Below are positions 53,452-64,000 of a DNA stretch of 64,000 nucleotides, one piece after another; the stretch's first letter is position 1; each line of letters starts with the position of its first letter. The position numbers and the translations under genes are program-made. The notes below the pieces were generated by a model that saw only the letters and a program-made list of their open reading frames with translations, did no database searches and was not told the DNA's origin. Origin of the DNA: Rhizobium sp. 007 (GTDB lineage: Bacteria; Pseudomonadota; Alphaproteobacteria; Rhizobiales; Rhizobiaceae); contig NZ_CP064187.1 of the NCBI RefSeq assembly GCF_015353075.1, forward strand, positions 1,054,001 through 1,118,000. Reading direction: 5' to 3'.

Positions 53452-54060
53452 ATGGCGAAGGCATCCGGTAGCACAGGGAAGGATGGAGCGGCCGATTTCC
53501 CGGCAGACTTCGGCCGTCTGGCAGCCGAGATGCTGGAGCGGGCTCTGCCGATGCATCCGCTGATGGCGCCGCCCGTAGCGGCGATGGCTGCGGCAACGGC
53601 GATCGGCTTCGGTTTCTCGACGCAGATAGCTGGCGCTTTCTTCGGCGCTCTGCAGGGCGCGTTCGAGGAGACCAACAGGCTGGCGGAAGCGCTTGACGAC
53701 ACGCCGCCGGAAGAACCAAAGCCGGAAGTGCGCATCAAGCCGGAGAATATCCGGCCGGCGGCGGTGGAGAAGGCCAAGCTTTCGATTGTCGGCGCAACTG
53801 GATCAAAGCCTACGGCACCGAAGAAGCCGGCGGCACGCGCGAAGAAGGCAGACGACCTGAAGCTGATCGCAGGCATCGGTCCGAAGCTCGAGCAGGTGCT
53901 GAACGCAAAGGGCATTCGGACCTTCGCCGAGATCGCCGCCTGGACGGATGCGGAAATCGCAAAGCTCGACGCCGAACTTGGTTTCAACGGCCGCATCGCA
54001 CGCGACGACTGGACCGGTCAGGCGAAGGCGCTTTGTGCGAAGGGCCGGAAGCGGACGTGA
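53452..54060 (+). CDS. HhH-domain protein encoded in the nuo operon
   Basis: 202 aa from ATG 53452, four bases after nuoF. N-terminal 70 residues hydrophobic Ala-rich (MHPLMAPPVAAMAAATAIGF) with a possible membrane helix, a Pro/Lys linker, then DDLKLIAGIGPKLEQVLNAK, FAEIAAW and FNGRIARDDWTGQAKAL, nearly the same module as the end of NuoE. Not a known complex I subunit; a conserved operon member in rhizobia. It may bind DNA-like or protein partners, or assist assembly; the function is unknown. Confidence 0.85.
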   Translation: MAKASGSTGKDGAADFPADFGRLAAEMLERALPMHPLMAPPVAAMAAATAIGFGFSTQIAGAFFGALQGAFEETNRLAEALDDTPPEEPKPEVRIKPENIRPAAVEKAKLSIVGATGSKPTAPKKPAARAKKADDLKLIAGIGPKLEQVLNAKGIRTFAEIAAWTDAEIAKLDAELGFNGRIARDDWTGQAKALCAKGRKRT

Positions 54061-54281
54061 TCTTTTCGGCTGACCCAAGCAGCCGGAGGGGAATGGCGAA
54101 ACGGCAAGCGGGCAGGGGCCTGCGAACTGCCCGCCGATCGGGTTTCGGGTTTTCCGAATCCTGGAAGGACAATTGGGCGACACCGGTGCCTGCGGGGACA
54201 AAATCCCGCCTGGCAGCGGTCATGTTGCAAAATAGGTTTGTTTGCCGCCATCCGGCGAACGGGAAACAGGACTGAGTGACG
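54061..54281. other. Gap before nuoG
   Basis: 221 bases with only a weak 80-codon frame lacking a good ribosome site. No gene supported. Confidence 0.5.
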
Positions 54282-56363
54282 ATGGCAAAACTGAAGATAG
54301 ACGGCAACGAGATCGAAGTCCCGGATCATTACACGCTCATCCAGGCGTGTGAGGAAGCCGGCGCTGAAGTTCCGCGCTTCTGCTTCCATGAGCGGCTGTC
54401 GGTCGCCGGCAATTGCCGTATGTGCCTTGTCGAGGTGAAGGGCGGCCCGCCGAAGCCGCAGGCATCCTGCGCTATGGGCGTTCGCGACATTCGCGGCGGA
54501 CCGAACGGCGAACTGCCGGAAGTCTTCACCAACACGCCGATGGTCAAGAAGGCCCGCGAAGGCGTAATGGAATTCCTGCTGATCAATCACCCGCTCGATT
54601 GCCCGATCTGCGACCAGGGCGGCGAATGCGACCTGCAAGACCAGGCGATGGCCTTCGGCATCGATACCTCGCGCTATCAGGAAGACAAGCGCGCCGTCGA
54701 GGACAAGTATATCGGCCCGCTCGTCAAGACGGTCATGAACCGCTGCATCCACTGCACGCGCTGCGTCCGCTTCACGACGGAAGTCGCCGGCATCTCGGAA
54801 CTCGGCCTGATCGGCCGCGGCGAGGACGCCGAAATCACCACCTATCTCGAGCAGGCGATGACCTCCGAGCTGCAGGGCAACGTCGTCGACCTTTGCCCGG
54901 TCGGCGCGCTGACCTCGAAGCCCTTCGCCTTCACGGCCCGTCCGTGGGAACTGAACAAGACGGAATCGATCGACGTCATGGACGCGCTCGGCTCCGCAAT
55001 CCGCGTCGATACCCGCGGCCGCGAAGTCATGCGCATCCTGCCGCGCGTCAACGAGGCGATCAACGAGGAGTGGATTTCCGACAAGAGCCGCTTCATCTGG
55101 GACGGTCTGAAGACGCAGCGTCTCGACAAACCCTATGTCCGCAAGGGTGGTCGCCTGCAGCCCGCGACCTGGGCGGAAGCCTTCGGCGCGATCAAGACTG
55201 CAGTTTCCAAGACGACCGGCGAAAAGATCGGCGCGATCGCCGGCGACCTCGCTTCGGTCGAGGAAATGTACGCGCTCTCCGAACTGGTGAAGTCGCTCGG
55301 TTCCGAGAACCTCGACTGTCGCCAGGATGGGACGGCACTTGATCCGTCGCTCGGCCGCGCAAGCTACCTCTTCAACCCGACGATCGAAGGCATCGAACAG
55401 GCTGATGCGCTGCTCATCATCGGCGCGAACCCGCGCTTCGAGGCTGCCGTGCTCAATGCCCGCATCCGCAAGCGCTGGCGCCGCGGCGGCTTCCCGATCG
55501 GCGTGATCGGCGAAGGCGGTGACCTGCGTTATGATTACGAATATCTCGGTGCTGGTCCGGATACGCTGAAGGATCTGGTGGATGGCAACCATGCCTTCGC
55601 CAAGGTTCTGGCGGAGGCCAAGACGCCGCTGATCATCATCGGCCAGGGCGCGCTTTCCCGCACGGATGGCGCGGGTGTTCTGGCAAGCGCCGCAAAGCTC
55701 GCCGTCAACGTCGGCGCGGTAGTCGAAGGCTGGAACGGTTTTGCCGTCCTGCACTCGGCCGCATCGCGTGTCGGCGGCCTTGACCTCGGCTTCGTGCCCG
55801 GCGCCAAGGGCGTCAACGGGGCTGCCATGCTGGCCTCCATGGACGTGCTTTTCCTGCTCGGCGCCGACGAGCTGGACTTCACCGCCAAGAAGGCCAAGCT
55901 CACGGTCTATATCGGCTCGCACGGCGACAACGGCGCGCACCATGCAGACGTCATTCTGCCGGCTGCCGCCTATACTGAAAAGTCGGGCACTTGGGTCAAT
56001 ACCGAAGGCCGCGTCCAGATGGGCAGCCGCGCCGGTTTCGCACCGGGCGATGCCCGCGAGGACTGGGCGATCCTGCGTGCGCTCTCCGACGTCCTCGGCA
56101 AGAAGCTTCCCTTTGATTCGCTTGCCGAACTGCGCTCGAAACTCTATGCGGCGTTCCCGCATTTCGCCGCCGTCGACGAGATCGCCGAAGGCGACAGCGC
56201 CAAAATTGCCGCACTGGCCAAAAAAGCCGGGAAGATGAACAAATCCGGGTTTGCGTCACCGGTCAAAGACTTCTATTTGACGAACCCGATCGCACGCGCC
56301 TCGGCTGTCATGGCCGAATGCTCGGCATTGGCCCGCAACAACTTCAAAGTCGCGGCAGAGTAA
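54282..56363 (+). CDS. nuoG: NADH-quinone oxidoreductase subunit G
   Basis: 693 aa from ATG 54282 (a GTG at 54276 also possible). N-terminal ferredoxin [2Fe-2S], then [30 protein letters not shown] and a molybdopterin oxidoreductase-like C-terminal region. 75-kDa subunit carrying N1b, N4 and N5 clusters. Confidence 0.96.
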   Translation: MAKLKIDGNEIEVPDHYTLIQACEEAGAEVPRFCFHERLSVAGNCRMCLVEVKGGPPKPQASCAMGVRDIRGGPNGELPEVFTNTPMVKKAREGVMEFLLINHPLDCPICDQGGECDLQDQAMAFGIDTSRYQEDKRAVEDKYIGPLVKTVMNRCIHCTRCVRFTTEVAGISELGLIGRGEDAEITTYLEQAMTSELQGNVVDLCPVGALTSKPFAFTARPWELNKTESIDVMDALGSAIRVDTRGREVMRILPRVNEAINEEWISDKSRFIWDGLKTQRLDKPYVRKGGRLQPATWAEAFGAIKTAVSKTTGEKIGAIAGDLASVEEMYALSELVKSLGSENLDCRQDGTALDPSLGRASYLFNPTIEGIEQADALLIIGANPRFEAAVLNARIRKRWRRGGFPIGVIGEGGDLRYDYEYLGAGPDTLKDLVDGNHAFAKVLAEAKTPLIIIGQGALSRTDGAGVLASAAKLAVNVGAVVEGWNGFAVLHSAASRVGGLDLGFVPGAKGVNGAAMLASMDVLFLLGADELDFTAKKAKLTVYIGSHGDNGAHHADVILPAAAYTEKSGTWVNTEGRVQMGSRAGFAPGDAREDWAILRALSDVLGKKLPFDSLAELRSKLYAAFPHFAAVDEIAEGDSAKIAALAKKAGKMNKSGFASPVKDFYLTNPIARASAVMAECSALARNNFKVAAE

Positions 56364-56374
56364 GGGCAGGGACT

Positions 56375-57418
56375 ATGGACTCTTTCTTTTCCACATATGT
56401 CTGGCCGGGGATCATCATGGTCGGCCAGTCGCTTCTCCTGCTGGTCTGCCTTCTGGTCTTTATTGCCTACGTGCTCCTTGCCGACCGCAAGATCTGGGCT
56501 GCGGTGCAGCTTCGCCGCGGCCCGAACGTCGTCGGCCCCTTCGGCCTGTTCCAGTCCTTCGCCGACCTTCTGAAGTTCGTCTTCAAGGAGCCGATCATTC
56601 CGGCGGGCGCCAACAAGGTCGTCTTCCTGCTTGCGCCGCTCGTCGCCGTGCTTCTGGCGCTGTCCACCTGGGCCGTCGTGCCGCTCGCAGATGGCTGGGT
56701 GATTGCCGACATCAATGTCGGCATCCTCTATATCTTCGCGATCGCCTCGCTCGAGGTTTACGGCATCATCATGGGCGGCTGGGCTTCGAACTCGAAGTAT
56801 CCGTTCCTGGGTGCGCTTCGTTCGGCCGCGCAGATGGTGTCCTACGAAGTCTCGATCGGCTTCGTCATCGTCTGTGTCCTGCTTTGCGTCGGTTCGCTGA
56901 ACCTGACCGACATCGTCAATGCGCAGCATGACGGCCTCGGAACGATGCTCGGCCTGCCGGCGTCCTTCCTGGATTGGCATTGGCTCGCGCTGTTCCCGAT
57001 GTTCATCGTCTTCTTCGTTTCCGCGCTTGCCGAAACCAACCGTCCGCCCTTCGATCTTCCGGAAGCCGAATCGGAGCTGGTCGCCGGCTTCATGGTCGAA
57101 TACGGCTCTTCGCCGTACATGATGTTCATGCTTGGCGAATATGCGGCCGTCTGCCTGATGTGCGCGCTGACGACGATCCTCTTCCTCGGCGGCTGGCTGC
57201 CCCCGGTTGACGTTTGGTTCCTGAACTGGGTACCGGGTATCATCTGGTTCACGCTGAAGGCCTGCCTGGTGTTCTTCATGTTCGCGATGGTCAAGGCCTT
57301 CGTGCCGCGCTACCGCTACGACCAGCTGATGCGCCTCGGCTGGAAGGTCTTCCTTCCGCTGTCGCTCGCCATGGTCGTCATCGTTGCATTCGTGCTGAAG
57401 CTGATGGGATGGGCATGA
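56375..57418 (+). CDS. nuoH: NADH-quinone oxidoreductase subunit H
   Basis: 347 aa, eight TM helices. [24 protein letters not shown] and [21 protein letters not shown] are diagnostic. Forms the quinone tunnel. Confidence 0.97.
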   Translation: MDSFFSTYVWPGIIMVGQSLLLLVCLLVFIAYVLLADRKIWAAVQLRRGPNVVGPFGLFQSFADLLKFVFKEPIIPAGANKVVFLLAPLVAVLLALSTWAVVPLADGWVIADINVGILYIFAIASLEVYGIIMGGWASNSKYPFLGALRSAAQMVSYEVSIGFVIVCVLLCVGSLNLTDIVNAQHDGLGTMLGLPASFLDWHWLALFPMFIVFFVSALAETNRPPFDLPEAESELVAGFMVEYGSSPYMMFMLGEYAAVCLMCALTTILFLGGWLPPVDVWFLNWVPGIIWFTLKACLVFFMFAMVKAFVPRYRYDQLMRLGWKVFLPLSLAMVVIVAFVLKLMGWA

Positions 57419-57458
57419 TGATGTCCGCCCTCGTTTCCAGCAATTTTGGAGGTTGAAG

Positions 57459-57950
57459 ATGGCAAGCTTGTCCAACGCCGTCAGCTCGCTGTTCCTCAAG
57501 GAATTCGTTGGCGCATTCTTCTTGTCGATGCGCTATTTCTTTCGCCAGAAGGCTACGATCAACTACCCCTTCGAAAAGGGTCCGGTCAGCCCGCGCTTCC
57601 GCGGCGAACATGCGCTGCGCCGCTATCCGAACGGCGAAGAGCGCTGCATCGCCTGCAAGCTCTGCGAAGCGATCTGTCCCGCTCAGGCGATCACCATTGA
57701 AGCTGGACCGCGCCGCAATGACGGCACGCGCCGCACGGTGCGCTACGACATCGACATGGTGAAGTGCATCTATTGCGGCTTCTGCCAGGAGGCCTGCCCG
57801 GTCGATGCGATCGTCGAAGGCCCGAATTTCGAATTCGCCACGGAAACCCGCGAAGAGCTTTATTTCGACAAGCAGCGGCTTTTGGACAATGGCGACCGGT
57901 GGGAACGCGAAATCGCCCGCAACATGGCGATCGACGCACCGTACCGCTGA
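57459..57950 (+). CDS. nuoI: NADH-quinone oxidoreductase subunit I
   Basis: 163 aa from ATG 57459. Two 4Fe-4S motifs [12 protein letters not shown] and [16 protein letters not shown] subunit. Confidence 0.97.
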   Translation: MASLSNAVSSLFLKEFVGAFFLSMRYFFRQKATINYPFEKGPVSPRFRGEHALRRYPNGEERCIACKLCEAICPAQAITIEAGPRRNDGTRRTVRYDIDMVKCIYCGFCQEACPVDAIVEGPNFEFATETREELYFDKQRLLDNGDRWEREIARNMAIDAPYR

Positions 57951-58092
57951 TTGGAATTTGAAATGCCGCGCGGCGGGCGCTCGCCTCCCGCGGTCAACAT
58001 GCACCGGAGCTTTGCGGGCTTGACGTCACGCCAAGCTCCATTCGGGCAGGGAAACTCCCGGCTGCCCGGGGGAAGATGAAAAAGGCACCAAC

Positions 58093-58707
58093 ATGGGTCT
58101 GCAGGCTCTATTTTTCTATCTTTTCGCCTTTGTCGCGGTAGCGTCGGCGTTCATGGTCATCTCGGCGAAGAATCCGGTTCATTCGGTTCTGTTCCTCATC
58201 GTGACCTTCTTCAATGCCGCAGGCCTCTTCCTGCTGCTCGGCGCCGAGTTCCTGGCGATGATCCTGCTCGTTGTCTATGTCGGCGCAGTCGCGGTCCTCT
58301 TCCTCTTCGTGGTCATGATGCTCGACATCGATTTTACGGAGCTGCGCGCGGGCGTTCTTGAATACGCCCCGATCGGCGGCCTGATCGGTCTGGTTCTTGC
58401 GGCCGAACTCATCGTCGTTGTCGGCGGCAGCGTGATCTCTCCGGAAGTCGCAAAGACCGTCGCGATGCCGATCCCGGCCATTACCGAGCGCACCAATACC
58501 GCCGCCCTCGGCGACGTGCTCTATACGAACTACATCTACTTCTTCCAGATCGCCGGCCTGGTCCTTCTCGTCGCGATGATCGGTGCGATCGTGCTGACGC
58601 TGAGGCACCGTACCAACATCAAGCGGCAGAATATTCCAAGACAGGTTGCCCGCACGCCCGCGACCGCCGTTGAGGTGGTCACGGTCAAGCCGGGGCAGGG
58701 CCTCTAA
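58093..58707 (+). CDS. nuoJ: NADH-quinone oxidoreductase subunit J
   Basis: 204 aa, five TM helices, NPVHSVLFLIVTFFNAAGLF LLLGAEFLAMILLVVYVGAV. Membrane subunit. Confidence 0.96.
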   Translation: MGLQALFFYLFAFVAVASAFMVISAKNPVHSVLFLIVTFFNAAGLFLLLGAEFLAMILLVVYVGAVAVLFLFVVMMLDIDFTELRAGVLEYAPIGGLIGLVLAAELIVVVGGSVISPEVAKTVAMPIPAITERTNTAALGDVLYTNYIYFFQIAGLVLLVAMIGAIVLTLRHRTNIKRQNIPRQVARTPATAVEVVTVKPGQGL

Positions 58708-58731
58708 AGGCAGGGACAAGGAACAAAGAAC

Positions 58732-59040
58732 ATGGTCATCGGTCTTTCCCATTACCTGACGGTCAGCGCCATCCTCTTCACAATCGGCATTTTCGGCATC
58801 TTCCTCAACCGGAAGAACGTCATCGTCATCCTGATGTCGATCGAACTCATCCTGCTTGCGGTCAACATCAACATGGTCGCCTTCTCGTCGTTCCTGAACG
58901 ACATCGTCGGCCAGGTCTTCGCATTGTTCATTCTGACGGTTGCTGCGGCTGAGGCAGCGATCGGTCTTGCAATTCTCGTTGTCTTCTACCGCAACCGCGG
59001 CTCGATCGCGGTCGAAGACGTTAATATGATGAAGGGCTGA
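58732..59040 (+). CDS. nuoK: NADH-quinone oxidoreductase subunit K
   Basis: 102 aa, three TM helices, with the conserved Glu in [20 protein letters not shown]. Eight bases before nuoL. Confidence 0.96.
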   Translation: MVIGLSHYLTVSAILFTIGIFGIFLNRKNVIVILMSIELILLAVNINMVAFSSFLNDIVGQVFALFILTVAAAEAAIGLAILVVFYRNRGSIAVEDVNMMKG

Positions 59041-59047
59041 GCGGCTC

Positions 59048-61048
59048 ATGTTCCTCTATAAGGCTATTGTCTTTCTTCCCTTGATCGGCGCGATCATCGC
59101 CGGCCTCTTCGGCCGTGCGATCGGCGCCAAGGCATCGGAATACGTCACCTGCGGCCTGATGATCGTCGCCGCTGTCCTGTCCTGGTACGTCTTCGTCACC
59201 GTCGGCATGGGGCATCTCGAAGGCGGGCCGATCAAGGTCGAGGTCCTGCGCTGGATCCAGTCCGGCGGCATCGATGCTTCCTGGTCGCTGCGCGTCGACA
59301 CGCTCACCTCCGTCATGCTGATCGTCGTCAACACGGTCTCGACGCTGGTGCACATCTACTCGATCGGATACATGCACCATGATCCGCATCGTCCGCGCTT
59401 CTTCGCCTATCTCTCGCTCTTCACCTTCGCCATGCTGATGCTGGTGACCTCTGACAACCTCGCCCAGATGTTCTTCGGCTGGGAAGGCGTGGGTCTGGCT
59501 TCGTATCTGCTCATCGGTTTCTGGTACAAGAAACCGTCGGCAAACGCCGCCGCAATCAAGGCCTTCGTCGTCAACCGCGTCGGCGACTTCGGCTTCGTGC
59601 TCGGTATTGCCGGCATCTTCGTTCTGTTCGGTTCGATCAACCTCGACACGATCTTCGCCAATGCCTCGAGCTTCGCGCCGCATGAGGGAGCCGAAGCCGC
59701 GGGTGAAGTCGTACTTAACCTCTTCGGCATGCAGCTCGACAAGGCGCATGCGCTGACCGGCATCTGCCTGTTGCTCTTCATGGGCGCGATGGGCAAGTCC
59801 GCTCAATTCCTGCTGCATACCTGGCTGCCGGACGCTATGGAAGGCCCGACGCCGGTTTCGGCACTCATCCATGCCGCGACCATGGTCACCGCCGGCGTCT
59901 TCCTCGTCGCCCGCATGTCGCCGCTCTTCGAATTGTCGCCCGATGCACTGGTCTTCGTCACCATGATCGGCGCGATCACCGCCTTCTTCGCGGCGACCGT
60001 CGGTCTCGTGCAGAACGACATCAAGCGCGTCATCGCCTATTCGACCTGCTCGCAGCTCGGCTACATGTTCGTGGCGCTCGGCGTCGGGGCTTACGGCGCA
60101 GCGATCTTCCACCTCTTCACACACGCCTTCTTCAAGGCGCTTCTCTTCCTCGGCGCCGGCTCGGTGATCCATGCCGTCGACGGCGAGCAGGACATGCGTT
60201 ACATGGGCGGCCTTCGTAGGCACATCCCGGTCACCTTCTGGATGATGACGATCGGCACGCTGGCGCTGACCGGCGTCGGCATTCCGTTCACGCCGGTCGG
60301 TTTCGCCGGCTTCTTCTCGAAGGACGTGATTATCGAAGCGACCTACGCCTCGCATTCACCGGTTGCAGGCTTCGCCTTCACGCTTCTGGTGATCGCGGCC
60401 CTGTTCACGAGCTTCTATTCCTGGCGTCTTGCCTTCCTCACCTTCTTCGGCACGCCGCGTGCCTCGCACGAGGTGATGCACCACGTCCACGAATCGCCGC
60501 AGGTCATGCTCGTGCCGCTCTATCTTCTGGCGGTCGGCGCGGTTCTCGCGGGTGTCCTGTTCGAGGGCTACTTCTACGGCCACCACTATGCCGAGTTCTG
60601 GAAAGGCGCGCTCTTCACCGGCGCCGAGAACGAATTGCTGGAAGAATTCCACCACGTGCCGGCGTGGGTGGCGCTGAGCCCGTTCATCGCGATGCTTCTC
60701 GGCTTCGTGACGGCTTGGTACATGTATATCAAGTCGCCCTCGACGCCGCGCGTTCTCGCGCAGCAGCACCGCGTGCTTTACCAGTTCCTGCTCAACAAGT
60801 GGTACTTCGACGAGCTCTACGATTTCCTCTTCGTCCGTTCCGCCAAGGCGCTCGGCCGCTTCCTGTGGAAGAAGGGTGATATCGGCGTCATCGATGCTTA
60901 CGGCCCGAACGGCGTTGCCGCCCGCGTCGTCGACGTCACCAATCGCGTCGTCCGCCTGCAGACCGGTTACCTCTATCACTATGCCTTCGCGATGCTGATC
61001 GGCATTGCCGCACTCGTTACCTGGATGATGCTCGGGAGTTCCTTCTGA
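59048..61048 (+). CDS. nuoL: NADH-quinone oxidoreductase subunit L
   Basis: 666 aa antiporter-like subunit with many TM helices and a long C-terminal lateral helix region. [48 protein letters not shown] are diagnostic. Stop overlaps nuoM start (TGATG). Confidence 0.97.
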   Translation: MFLYKAIVFLPLIGAIIAGLFGRAIGAKASEYVTCGLMIVAAVLSWYVFVTVGMGHLEGGPIKVEVLRWIQSGGIDASWSLRVDTLTSVMLIVVNTVSTLVHIYSIGYMHHDPHRPRFFAYLSLFTFAMLMLVTSDNLAQMFFGWEGVGLASYLLIGFWYKKPSANAAAIKAFVVNRVGDFGFVLGIAGIFVLFGSINLDTIFANASSFAPHEGAEAAGEVVLNLFGMQLDKAHALTGICLLLFMGAMGKSAQFLLHTWLPDAMEGPTPVSALIHAATMVTAGVFLVARMSPLFELSPDALVFVTMIGAITAFFAATVGLVQNDIKRVIAYSTCSQLGYMFVALGVGAYGAAIFHLFTHAFFKALLFLGAGSVIHAVDGEQDMRYMGGLRRHIPVTFWMMTIGTLALTGVGIPFTPVGFAGFFSKDVIIEATYASHSPVAGFAFTLLVIAALFTSFYSWRLAFLTFFGTPRASHEVMHHVHESPQVMLVPLYLLAVGAVLAGVLFEGYFYGHHYAEFWKGALFTGAENELLEEFHHVPAWVALSPFIAMLLGFVTAWYMYIKSPSTPRVLAQQHRVLYQFLLNKWYFDELYDFLFVRSAKALGRFLWKKGDIGVIDAYGPNGVAARVVDVTNRVVRLQTGYLYHYAFAMLIGIAALVTWMMLGSSF

Positions 61049-62559
61049 TGACCGATTGGCCTATTCTTTCAACGGTCACCTTCCTGCCGCTCGTCGGCGT
61101 GGTGCTTCTGCTGCTGATGAGCGAAAACGGCCCGAGCGGCAGGCGCAACGTGCTCAACATCTCGTTGATCACGACCATCGTCACGTTCATCGTTTCGCTG
61201 TTCATCTGGATCGGTTTCGACAATGCGAACCCGGGCTTCCAGATGGTCGAGAAGCATGGCTGGCTCGGCACGGGCATCGGCTATCATGTCGGCGTCGACG
61301 GCATCTCGATGCTGTTCGTCGTCCTGACGACGGTCCTCATGCCCTTCTGCATTCTGGCGAGCTGGCTCTCCATCGAAAAGCGCCTGAAGGAATACATGAT
61401 CGCCTTCCTCATCCTTGAAGTGATGATGGTCGGTGTCTTCGTGTCGCTCGATATCGTGCTCTTCTACGTCTTCTTCGAAGCGGGTCTCATTCCGATGTTC
61501 CTCATCATCGGTGTCTGGGGTGGCAGGGACCGCGTTTACGCAAGCTACAAGTTCTTCCTCTACACGCTGCTCGGTTCGGTACTGATGCTGCTCGCCATCA
61601 TGGCGATGTACTGGCAGGCCGGCACGACGGATATTTCCGCGCTGCTCGCCTACAAGTTCCCGCCTGCCATGCAGACCTGGCTGTGGCTTGCCTTCTTCGC
61701 CTCCTTTGCGGTGAAGATGCCGATGTGGCCGGTTCACACCTGGTTGCCGGATGCGCACGTCCAGGCACCGACGGCCGGGTCCGTCATCCTGGCAGGCGTG
61801 CTGCTGAAGCTTGGCGGTTACGGCCTCATCCGCTTCTCGCTCGGCATGTTCCCGGTCGCGTCCGATTTCTTCGCGCCGATGGTCTTCGCCCTGTCGGTGA
61901 TCGCCATCATCTACACCTCGCTGGTCGCGATGATGCAGGACGACATCAAGAAGCTGATCGCCTATTCGTCGGTTGCCCACATGGGCTACGTCACCATGGG
62001 CGTCTTTGCGGCGAACATGCAGGGCGTGCAGGGCTCGATCTTCCAGATGCTGTCGCACGGCATCGTTTCGGGCGCGCTCTTCCTTTGCGTCGGCGTCGTC
62101 TATGACCGCACCCATACCCGCGAGATCGTGGCCTATGGCGGCCTGGTCAACAACATGCCGAAATATGCCGTCGCCTTCATGGTCTTCACCATGGCGAATG
62201 TCGGCCTTCCGGGCACCTCGGGCTTCATCGGCGAATTCCTGACGCTGATGGGCGTCTTCCGCGTCAATACCTGGGTAGCGCTCTTCGCCGCAACCGGCGT
62301 GATCCTGTCGGCAGGCTACGCTCTGTGGCTCTACCGCCGCGTGATCTTCGGCGCGCTGGAAAAGGAAAAGCTGAAGGCGCTTCTCGATCTTTCGCCGCGC
62401 GAGCAACTGATCCTCTATCCGTTGGTGGCACTGACGATCTTCTTCGGCGTCTATCCGGCGCCGGTCTTCGATGCGACGGCCGCCTCCGTGGATATGCTGG
62501 TGAACAACTATACGGCCGCCGTAAACGCTGCGCACGACGTTGCGCTGTCGATGAATTGA
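61048..62559 (+). CDS. nuoM: NADH-quinone oxidoreductase subunit M
   Basis: 503 aa, antiporter-like. [51 protein letters not shown]. Confidence 0.97.
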   Translation: MTDWPILSTVTFLPLVGVVLLLLMSENGPSGRRNVLNISLITTIVTFIVSLFIWIGFDNANPGFQMVEKHGWLGTGIGYHVGVDGISMLFVVLTTVLMPFCILASWLSIEKRLKEYMIAFLILEVMMVGVFVSLDIVLFYVFFEAGLIPMFLIIGVWGGRDRVYASYKFFLYTLLGSVLMLLAIMAMYWQAGTTDISALLAYKFPPAMQTWLWLAFFASFAVKMPMWPVHTWLPDAHVQAPTAGSVILAGVLLKLGGYGLIRFSLGMFPVASDFFAPMVFALSVIAIIYTSLVAMMQDDIKKLIAYSSVAHMGYVTMGVFAANMQGVQGSIFQMLSHGIVSGALFLCVGVVYDRTHTREIVAYGGLVNNMPKYAVAFMVFTMANVGLPGTSGFIGEFLTLMGVFRVNTWVALFAATGVILSAGYALWLYRRVIFGALEKEKLKALLDLSPREQLILYPLVALTIFFGVYPAPVFDATAASVDMLVNNYTAAVNAAHDVALSMN

Positions 62560-62577
62560 TGACGGGACTTTTTGGAC

Positions 62578-64000
62578 ATGACCGCTGAAACCATTCTCGC
62601 AAGCCTGCATCTTTCCGCGCCGGAGATCATCCTCGCGGTCGGCGCCCTTGTCCTGCTCATGATCGGCGTCTTTGCGGGCGAGCGGTCGGGCCGTATGGTG
62701 AGCGTTCTGGCGCTGATCCTGTTTGCGGCCTCTGCGCTGTGGCTGATCTTCGTGCCGGGCGATGGCCTCGCTTACGGCGGCGTCTACCAGGCGGACGGTT
62801 TCTCCCGCTTCATGAAGATCACCGCGCTCGTCGGCTCCTTCGCAGCGCTCTTCATGTCGATCGGTCTTGCCAGGGAAAACCAGCTCGACAAGTTCGAGTT
62901 CCCGGTCCTGCTCGTGCTCTGCACCCTCGGCATCTTGCTGATGATCTCGGCAAACGACCTGATCGCGCTCTATCTCGGTCTCGAGTTGCAATCGCTGGCG
63001 ATCTACGTCGTGGCGGCGATCAACCGGGAGAACCTGAAGTCCACCGAAGCGGGCCTCAAGTATTTCGTTCTCGGCGCGCTTTCCTCGGGCTTGCTGCTTT
63101 ACGGCATGTCGTTGGTCTACGGCTTCACCGGCCATACGCATTTCGACGATATCGCCCAGGCGCTTTCCGCCGAAGGTGCCCGCTCGCTTGGCCTGGTCTT
63201 CGGCTTGGTCTTCATCCTCGCGGGCATCGCCTTCAAGATCTCGGCGGTCCCCTTCCACATGTGGACGCCGGACGTATACGAAGGTGCGCCGACCCCGGTC
63301 ACCGCCTTTTTAGCAAGCGCGCCGAAGGTTGCGGCCATGGCCATGATGACGCGCATCGTCATCACTGCCTTCCAGCCGGTCATTGCCGACTGGCAGCAGG
63401 TCGTGGTCTTCATCTCGATTGCCTCGATGCTGCTCGGCTCCTTCGCCGCCATCGGGCAGCGGAACATCAAGCGTCTGATGGCCTACTCCTCGATCGGTCA
63501 CATGGGCTATGCGCTCGTCGGGCTTGCCGCCGGCAACCAGACCGGCGTGACGGGCGTGATGCTCTACATGGTCATCTATATGGTCATGACGCTCGGCTCC
63601 TTCGCGATCATCATGTCGATGCGCCGCAAGGACGGCACGGTCGTCGAAGCTGTCGACGATCTCGCCGGCCTTTCCAGCACGAACCCCTTCATGGCGACGG
63701 TGCTGACGACCCTGATGTTCTCGCTCGCCGGCATTCCGCCGCTTGCAGGCTTCTTCGCGAAGTACTTCGTCTTCGTCGCTGCCATCGAAGCCAAGCTCTA
63801 TGCGCTCGCCATCATCGGCGTTCTCGCGTCGGTCGTCGGCGCTTACTATTATCTGCGTGTCATCAAACTGATGTGGTTCGATGAAGCGACGGATGAGTTT
63901 GCCCGCGTTTCCGGCCCACTTCGCCTCGTGTTCGGCCTTTCCGGCCTGTTCGTTCTTGCCTATGTCGTCATCGGTGGCCCCATCGGCGGTGCGGCCGAGC
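62578..64000 (+). CDS. nuoN: NADH-quinone oxidoreductase subunit N, 3'-truncated by window edge
   Basis: The frame from ATG 62578 ([20 protein letters not shown]) stays open to the last base, 474 codons. It has [59 protein letters not shown] and [20 protein letters not shown]. Full NuoN is about 480 aa, so only a few residues are missing. Confidence 0.96.
   Translation, partial: MTAETILASLHLSAPEIILAVGALVLLMIGVFAGERSGRMVSVLALILFAASALWLIFVPGDGLAYGGVYQADGFSRFMKITALVGSFAALFMSIGLARENQLDKFEFPVLLVLCTLGILLMISANDLIALYLGLELQSLAIYVVAAINRENLKSTEAGLKYFVLGALSSGLLLYGMSLVYGFTGHTHFDDIAQALSAEGARSLGLVFGLVFILAGIAFKISAVPFHMWTPDVYEGAPTPVTAFLASAPKVAAMAMMTRIVITAFQPVIADWQQVVVFISIASMLLGSFAAIGQRNIKRLMAYSSIGHMGYALVGLAAGNQTGVTGVMLYMVIYMVMTLGSFAIIMSMRRKDGTVVEAVDDLAGLSSTNPFMATVLTTLMFSLAGIPPLAGFFAKYFVFVAAIEAKLYALAIIGVLASVVGAYYYLRVIKLMWFDEATDEFARVSGPLRLVFGLSGLFVLAYVVIGGPIGGAAE

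Noticed and set aside
54033..54275. 80-codon plus-strand frame between the HhH protein gene and nuoG
   Set aside because: No ribosome site, no homology I can see, overlaps the end of the preceding gene.
54018..56162. 714-codon minus-strand frame over nuoG
   Set aside because: Antisense of a canonical nuoG.
61069..63258. 729-codon minus-strand frame over nuoM/nuoN
   Set aside because: Antisense shadow of conserved subunits.

Overview
The window is a stretch of chromosome from an alphaproteobacterium of the Rhizobiaceae (Rhizobium/Agrobacterium clade). This is inferred from the high GC content, the rhizobial-type proteins (IHF-alpha, ClpP/ClpX/Lon/HU, a 14-subunit NADH dehydrogenase I operon with an extended NuoE) and a gene order I recall from Agrobacterium and Rhizobium chromosomes (plsX-fabH-ihfA-merR; a unipolar-polysaccharide-like cluster followed by ctaA; rpsI/rplM; clpP-clpX-lon-hupB-nuo). 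I cannot fix the species from the sequence alone.

Layout. 0-3 kb: end of plsX, then fabH, ihfA and a MerR-type regulator (fatty-acid/phospholipid initiation and a nucleoid protein). 3-6.9 kb: small secreted or hypothetical genes, a HAD phosphatase, a tRNA-Pro(GGG) preceded by a decayed tRNA copy, and a frameshifted secreted-protein gene. 6.9-15.1 kb: a surface polysaccharide cluster (O-antigen ligase/polymerase, polyprenyl glycosylphosphotransferase, GT4, Wza-type exporter, Wzc-like chain-length protein without a normal P-loop, FemAB/BioF2-like acyltransferase) resembling the UPP/APS adhesin loci of Rhizobiaceae. 15.2-22 kb: DUF2842 protein, heme A synthase, TauE/SafE permease, argC, speB, phhA with a divergent Lrp/AsnC regulator, rpsI-rplM. 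22.1-27.3 kb: thioesterase, enoyl-CoA hydratase, a fused higB/higA remnant, a DMT permease, a secreted protein, a CoA-binding protein and O-acetylhomoserine sulfhydrylase. 27.3-29.8 kb: a low-coherence accessory patch (DUF1214 fragment, DUF4239 membrane protein, Cys-rich secreted protein, orphan ORFs). 29.8-35.2 kb: cupin, MarR/SDR divergent pair, DUF1194 protein, cytochrome P450, diguanylate cyclase.

35.5-41.1 kb: clpP, clpX, lon and hupB, the protein quality-control block, with RpoH-like promoter candidates. Directly after the hupB terminator sits a degenerate group II intron (about 41.1-42.6 kb). Its maturase gene carries frameshifts and an internal deletion, and its 3' end runs in frame into a 5'-truncated DMT transporter, creating an accidental 436-codon open frame. 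43.3-47.2 kb: a phytase/esterase-like secreted protein behind a near-perfect Pho box, an aldo/keto reductase and a cupin. 47.4-47.6 kb: two identical tRNA-Asp genes. 47.9-64 kb: nuoABCD, a small secreted protein, nuoE (with a long linker and a C-terminal helix-hairpin-helix module), nuoF, a second protein with the same module, then nuoGHIJKLM and the start of nuoN, which runs off the window.

Most of the window is conserved core chromosome. The unusual material is in the intron/transporter chimera, the duplicated HhH module inside the nuo operon, the probably kinase-dead Wzc-like protein, the tRNA-Pro relic, the higBA relic and the Pho box. I saw no CRISPR array, intact transposase gene, rRNA or prophage.
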